DNA of 8,228 nucleotides from contig DUKC01000111.1 of assembly GCA_013329495.1 (NCBI GenBank), positions 1 through 8,228 of the forward strand, read 5' to 3'. This document shows positions 5,036 to 8,228 of this stretch, piece after piece. The notes below the pieces were generated by a model, which saw only the letters and a list, made by a program, of their open reading frames with translations, searched no databases and had not been told where the DNA came from. Position numbers and translations under genes: made by a program. The DNA is from Thermoplasmata archaeon. GTDB lineage: Archaea; Thermoplasmatota; E2; UBA9212. Within the stretch, counting starts at the first letter, position 1. The number at the start of each line of letters is the position of its first letter.

Positions 5036-6346
5036 TTAAGGATAAGCTCTAGACGGGGTTCTTGGAAAGGGCTGCATATCTCTTATGTGCTCTTGCTCTG
5101 TAACCCACAACAAGAATCTCTCCACTCCCAATCCAAATCCAGAATGAGGAACAGAACCATATCTCCTTAAATCCAGATACCATTTGTAGCCGCTCTCTGG
5201 AGATTCAGGATCCTTAATACCCAGGACTTTTAATCTTTCAATCAGTTTGTTGACATCGGTTTCTCTCTCGCTTGCTCCAATAATTTCTCCCCCGTTTGGA
5301 ACCAATAGATCATCGCATAGATATGTTCTCGGATCTTTTGGATTTTCTTTCATGTAAAAAGCCTTGCATTCCTTCGGGAAGTTCATAACAAAGATGGGTT
5401 CGTTGAATTTATCAAGCAAAACTTTTTCATGAGGGGCTCCAAAGTCTTCTCCCCATCTGGTGTTCACACCATTTGACCTAATTATCTCAATTGCATCAGT
5501 GTATTCTATCCTTTTAAACGGTGTTGATATCTTCTTAAGATTTGATGGATCAACCCCTAACTCCGCAAATTCCCTTTCGCATCTGCTCGCAATTTGGTTT
5601 GCTGCGTAAGCAACCAGTTCTTCTTGTATCCTCATGTTTTCATCATGGTCCACCCACGCCATCTCAACCTCTAGGTGCATATACTCTATCAAATGCTTTC
5701 TTGTTCTGGATTTTTCCGCTCTGAACGAAGGAGTTATTGTCCAAACTCTTTCACTCGAGAAAATTAGAGCTTCCAGATACATCTGCGCTGTTTGCGATAG
5801 GTATGCCTTTTGGCCAAAATAATCCAGTCCAAACGCAGTTGCTCCTCCTTCCGCAGTCGATGTGGTAATTATTGGCGGTGTCACCTCCAAAAAGTCATTG
5901 GAATCAAACCATTCTCTAAAGATTCTTAGCAGCTTAGCCTTCATGCTCATTATCGCAGCCAGCTCTCTTGATCTGACCCACAGATGCCTCTGCTCGAGCA
6001 AAAAATCGATGGATTTATCTTTCGTTATTGGGAATGGCTCTGAGAAATGAACAACTCTAAATTCTTTGGATTTCAGTTCATATCCTCCGGGAGCACGTGG
6101 GTCTTGTTTTATCACGCCTCTTATCTCAACAGATGATTCTACCGACGCTCTCTTTGCATCCCCAAAGTCTTTTTTAGGCACCTTCTCTTTTGAGGCCACG
6201 ACTTGAATTATTCCGCTTCTGTCTCTAATCAGGTCAAACACTATCTTGCCCGATGATCTGGCTCTGTATATCCAGCCTCTAATGCGGATATCTTTGTCTG
6301 TGTGTTTTCCTTCAAGCACTTCACCAATTGGAACAAATCTTTTCAT
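5036..6346 (-). CDS. asnS: Asparaginyl-tRNA synthetase
   Basis: This class IIb aminoacyl-tRNA synthetase joins asparagine to tRNA-Asn using ATP. It is 436 residues, full length for the archaeal form. The N-terminal OB-fold anticodon-binding domain covers about 18-105 (IRGWIYRARSSGKIVFDLIRD). Catalytic motif 1 is around FLEVTPPII (152-160), motif 2 is FRAEKSRTRKHLIEYMHLE (208-226), and motif 3 is GFGLGVERF (403-411). The C-terminus FPRTPSRAYP is characteristic. The stretches EGGATAFGLDYFGQKAYLSQ and AEKSRTRKHLIE closely follow the Pyrococcus AsnRS as I remember it, and fit AsnRS better than the related archaeal AspRS. Its presence implies direct Asn-tRNA charging rather than sole reliance on amidotransferase. 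The ATG lies one base after the polB stop (ATGTAAGATG), so the pair is very probably co-transcribed and translationally coupled; a weak GGATG precedes it. Confidence 0.95.
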   Translation of the reverse strand: MKRFVPIGEVLEGKHTDKDIRIRGWIYRARSSGKIVFDLIRDRSGIIQVVASKEKVPKKDFGDAKRASVESSVEIRGVIKQDPRAPGGYELKSKEFRVVHFSEPFPITKDKSIDFLLEQRHLWVRSRELAAIMSMKAKLLRIFREWFDSNDFLEVTPPIITTSTAEGGATAFGLDYFGQKAYLSQTAQMYLEALIFSSERVWTITPSFRAEKSRTRKHLIEYMHLEVEMAWVDHDENMRIQEELVAYAANQIASRCEREFAELGVDPSNLKKISTPFKRIEYTDAIEIIRSNGVNTRWGEDFGAPHEKVLLDKFNEPIFVMNFPKECKAFYMKENPKDPRTYLCDDLLVPNGGEIIGASERETDVNKLIERLKVLGIKDPESPESGYKWYLDLRRYGSVPHSGFGLGVERFLLWVTEQEHIRDMQPFPRTPSRAYP

Positions 6347-6347
6347 C

Positions 6348-8228
6348 TTACATCCAGTCCGCTAATCCCCTTTGGACCCCCCTGTTCACTCCCTCTAAGC
6401 CGAAAGCGCCTTTAATAAAGTTTTCGACCATTTCCTTGTACCATCGGAGGTCGATCTCAGACCGGTCCTCCAAGTGATCAATTGGATACATGTAATCTAT
6501 TGGCTTAACCCCGCTCTTGGTTGGATGAGTTATGCCCGGAAGAGGCTTTTTAGTCACAACGAATTTGAATTTGGTAGCCGTTTTGATTGGGGTACCAATC
6601 ACCCGCTCCAGAGCATTCGCTCTCGCTCCAAACACAGAGATTGAACCATTTGGGTTTGGCTTGTATCTGCGTGAGGGTTGAACAGACTGAACTAGAGTAA
6701 GATCCTCAATATCCAAATCGGAGAAATCCAATTCAGAAATTAATTGCCTTGTAATCCTTCTGATGGACTGTTTTACTGATTCTCTTGCGCTTGCTTCATC
6801 CTCCCATTGCAAATTTTCTTTCAATACTTTTTTCATTATCTTTTCGAGGGCTTTCCTCGCAATGTTTGGCTTATCTGAACCCTTGAAATTGTTTCCTTTA
6901 GTTGACATGGAAAACTTTCCGTCTTCCTCATCAAAAATCAGATAGTTCTTGTGTTTTACAAATATCATCGCATCATGAGCTTCGCTCTCCAACCCAAATC
7001 CAGGATAATTCAGCTCTCTCCTCCACTTTTCGTTGCATTGTTCGATGATTTCATTTGCTTTAGAGGGTTCAGATAACCAAAATTTATCGGAGGGGCTTGA
7101 CTTAATGTCCAAGCATCTCGCAAAAGCAGGCAAATTATTGGCAGACCTAGAACAACCGACATAAATTCCATCGGTATTGTGAGCAAGGATTAAACCTTTT
7201 GCGCATACAAAATTATTATTTCCTTCAACTCCAACATCGTAGACATATCCATCTGTTGGTTTAACTTCTTTAATCTCTTTGGGTAAAAGGCCAGAAAGAT
7301 CTCTATACTTTACAGAATTTAGGTCGTATTGCACAAACCTGAGCTGATAAGAAGAATTTTCTTTTCTAAAGCGAATTGAAGGAAGGCCACAATTTAGATT
7401 AATTGCCATGAGGGAAAGTCCTTCTGCAAGCTTCTTGCTTTTGGTTGTGCACTCCAAAAGCGGATTCACTCTCCGCCTTTTGTCACAATATCCCTCTCCT
7501 TTAGTATATTCATCGAAGAATGCTCTTTGAATGCTCTTAGAGGAAGACAAAATGTAAGGGCTCACTTCTTTCCCTTGGGAGCCTTGACCAACATCAAGGA
7601 CAAATTTAAAAAGATAGGCTACGGCTGAATTACTTTTTATCCTGAAGTTTCTGCCATTCTTATCAACCCCGCTACAAGTTACATTAAAATTTCTTCTAAA
7701 TATTCTGGCTAAAATCTTTTTCAATTCTTCTAGAGATTGGATATCATGACCACAAGCAAAAATGTGTGCCCCTTCTTTTGATATCCCTTTCCTTTTTCTA
7801 ATATGGAGCGATCCCTCGGCAGCATAAGCACCTAAAATTCTTGCAAAATCTTTGTTTAGTTCATAAATAACCGGTATCTTACCTTTCCCGCCATATGAAG
7901 AAATAAAAGCGTTTTGAATATCTTTATCCTCTATAACTTTTTTATTATACAATTCGATAGCAGTTGGAATTGGTATTCTTATAAATTCCTTTTTACATCT
8001 TCCTCCTTTAAAGTTGTTTCTGGGCTGATGGTATTTTAAAAGTCTTTTTGTAAGATCATTTATGGGAACACTTAGCCATATATTTAATTCATTGCTGAAT
8101 TTACGGAGTGGCTCGAGGGCATTTATTTTTAATTTTTTTTCAGCTTGGCTATACTTTGAAATATGAGCAAGGGGAGTATTCTTATTCAGATCCCGGCATA
8201 AAATTTCTTTTAATCCGCTTGAAAGGGC
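6348..8228 (-). CDS. polB: Family B DNA polymerase, C-terminal part with intein (5' end outside window)
   Basis: The frame runs without a stop from the right edge to TAA at 6348-6350, giving 626 codons here. The first 351 (8228-7176) are intein. The remaining 275 (7175-6351) are the C-extein of a family B replicative DNA polymerase. The C-extein begins TDGIYVG: after splicing, the T-D completes the catalytic D-T-D of motif C, with the first aspartate in the N-extein outside the window. The thumb and late palm follow, with HKNYLIFDEEDGKF corresponding to the KKxY region of family B enzymes, then a stretch around GNNFKGSDKP and the SRRYKPNPNGSISVFGARANA block. The last residues, QRGLADWM, fit a PCNA-interacting box (Q-x-x-L-x-x-W-M), similar to the C-terminus of Thermococcus Pol. 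The exonuclease and fingers are not visible, so the subfamily cannot be fixed. asnS follows after one base. Confidence 0.88.
   Translation of the reverse strand, partial: ALSSGLKEILCRDLNKNTPLAHISKYSQAEKKLKINALEPLRKFSNELNIWLSVPINDLTKRLLKYHQPRNNFKGGRCKKEFIRIPIPTAIELYNKKVIEDKDIQNAFISSYGGKGKIPVIYELNKDFARILGAYAAEGSLHIRKRKGISKEGAHIFACGHDIQSLEELKKILARIFRRNFNVTCSGVDKNGRNFRIKSNSAVAYLFKFVLDVGQGSQGKEVSPYILSSSKSIQRAFFDEYTKGEGYCDKRRRVNPLLECTTKSKKLAEGLSLMAINLNCGLPSIRFRKENSSYQLRFVQYDLNSVKYRDLSGLLPKEIKEVKPTDGYVYDVGVEGNNNFVCAKGLILAHNTDGIYVGCSRSANNLPAFARCLDIKSSPSDKFWLSEPSKANEIIEQCNEKWRRELNYPGFGLESEAHDAMIFVKHKNYLIFDEEDGKFSMSTKGNNFKGSDKPNIARKALEKIMKKVLKENLQWEDEASARESVKQSIRRITRQLISELDFSDLDIEDLTLVQSVQPSRRYKPNPNGSISVFGARANALERVIGTPIKTATKFKFVVTKKPLPGITHPTKSGVKPIDYMYPIDHLEDRSEIDLRWYKEMVENFIKGAFGLEGVNRGVQRGLADWM
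7176..8228 (-). mobile_element. Intein with LAGLIDADG endonuclease, inserted in PolB motif C (N-terminus outside)
   Basis: The C-terminal 351 residues of an in-frame intein are present. Splicing block F is VYDVGVEGNNNFVCAKG, and block G is LILAHN, ending with the penultimate His and the terminal Asn (codon 7176-7178) followed by Thr +1 of the extein. Upstream are two LAGLIDADG-type motifs: ILGAYAAEGSLH (about residues 131-142 of the visible part) and IQRAFFDEYTKGEGYC (233-248). Both keep an acidic residue at the catalytic place, so the homing endonuclease may still be active. The insertion falls between the first Asp and Thr of the D-T-D triad, the site known as pol-c in archaeal DNA polymerases. 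Block A with the first Cys/Ser lies outside. No frameshift or stop is seen. An apparent TTG start at 7952 is inside the intein and is not a gene start. Confidence 0.93.

Noticed and set aside
5036..6346. Aspartyl-tRNA synthetase instead of AsnRS
   Set aside because: Motif 2 surroundings, the EGGAT segment and the FPRTPSRAYP end fit archaeal AsnRS better.
7950..7952. TTG as the start of a separate 534-residue protein
   Set aside because: The frame is open for a further 92 codons to the window edge, and the position is in the middle of the intein.

Overview
The window looks like archaeal chromosome. It carries an elongator tRNA-Met gene with an anticodon-loop intron, an archaeal-type asparaginyl-tRNA synthetase, a family B DNA polymerase broken by an intein at its catalytic motif C, an archaeal HD phosphohydrolase and a Roadblock/LC7 protein. 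Shine-Dalgarno-like GGAGG/GGTGA motifs and TATA-like boxes occur together. The A+T-leaning composition and frequent AGA/AGG arginine codons fit many uncultured Thermoproteota-type lineages such as Bathyarchaeia. That placement is a guess; only 'archaeon' is well supported.

Left part (1-3166, + strand): a signalling operon. It starts with a Roadblock/LC7 protein whose start may lie outside the window. Next is a 33-codon ORF with its own ribosome binding site, overlapping the following start codon by 4 nt. Then comes a 647-residue membrane sensor (TM, Cache-like sensor, TM, two HAMP-like segments, two PAS domains). The last gene encodes a soluble protein of three HAMP-like repeats. Neither sensor protein has a histidine kinase, methyl-accepting, cyclase or GGDEF output. 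Instead both end in the same 36-residue C-terminal module, almost identical at DNA level (105 of 109 nt), although the rest of the two genes is unrelated at nucleotide level. This is the most likely new biology here: an archaeal sensory system whose output is a short shared C-terminal tag, encoded with a Roadblock protein.

Middle (3171-4966): a convergent HD-superfamily phosphohydrolase, ending 4 nt from the signalling operon; then an intergenic region with a GC hairpin and a palindrome; then tRNA-Met(CAU) on the minus strand with a 43-nt intron; then a divergent nitroreductase-family flavoprotein that is probably translated from a near-leaderless mRNA.

Right part (5036-8228, minus strand): polB and asnS, one base apart and probably one transcription unit. 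The window holds the last 351 residues of the intein, with both LAGLIDADG motifs and a complete C-terminal splicing motif, followed by 275 residues of C-extein ending in a PCNA-binding-like motif. The polymerase N-extein and the intein N-terminus lie beyond the right edge.
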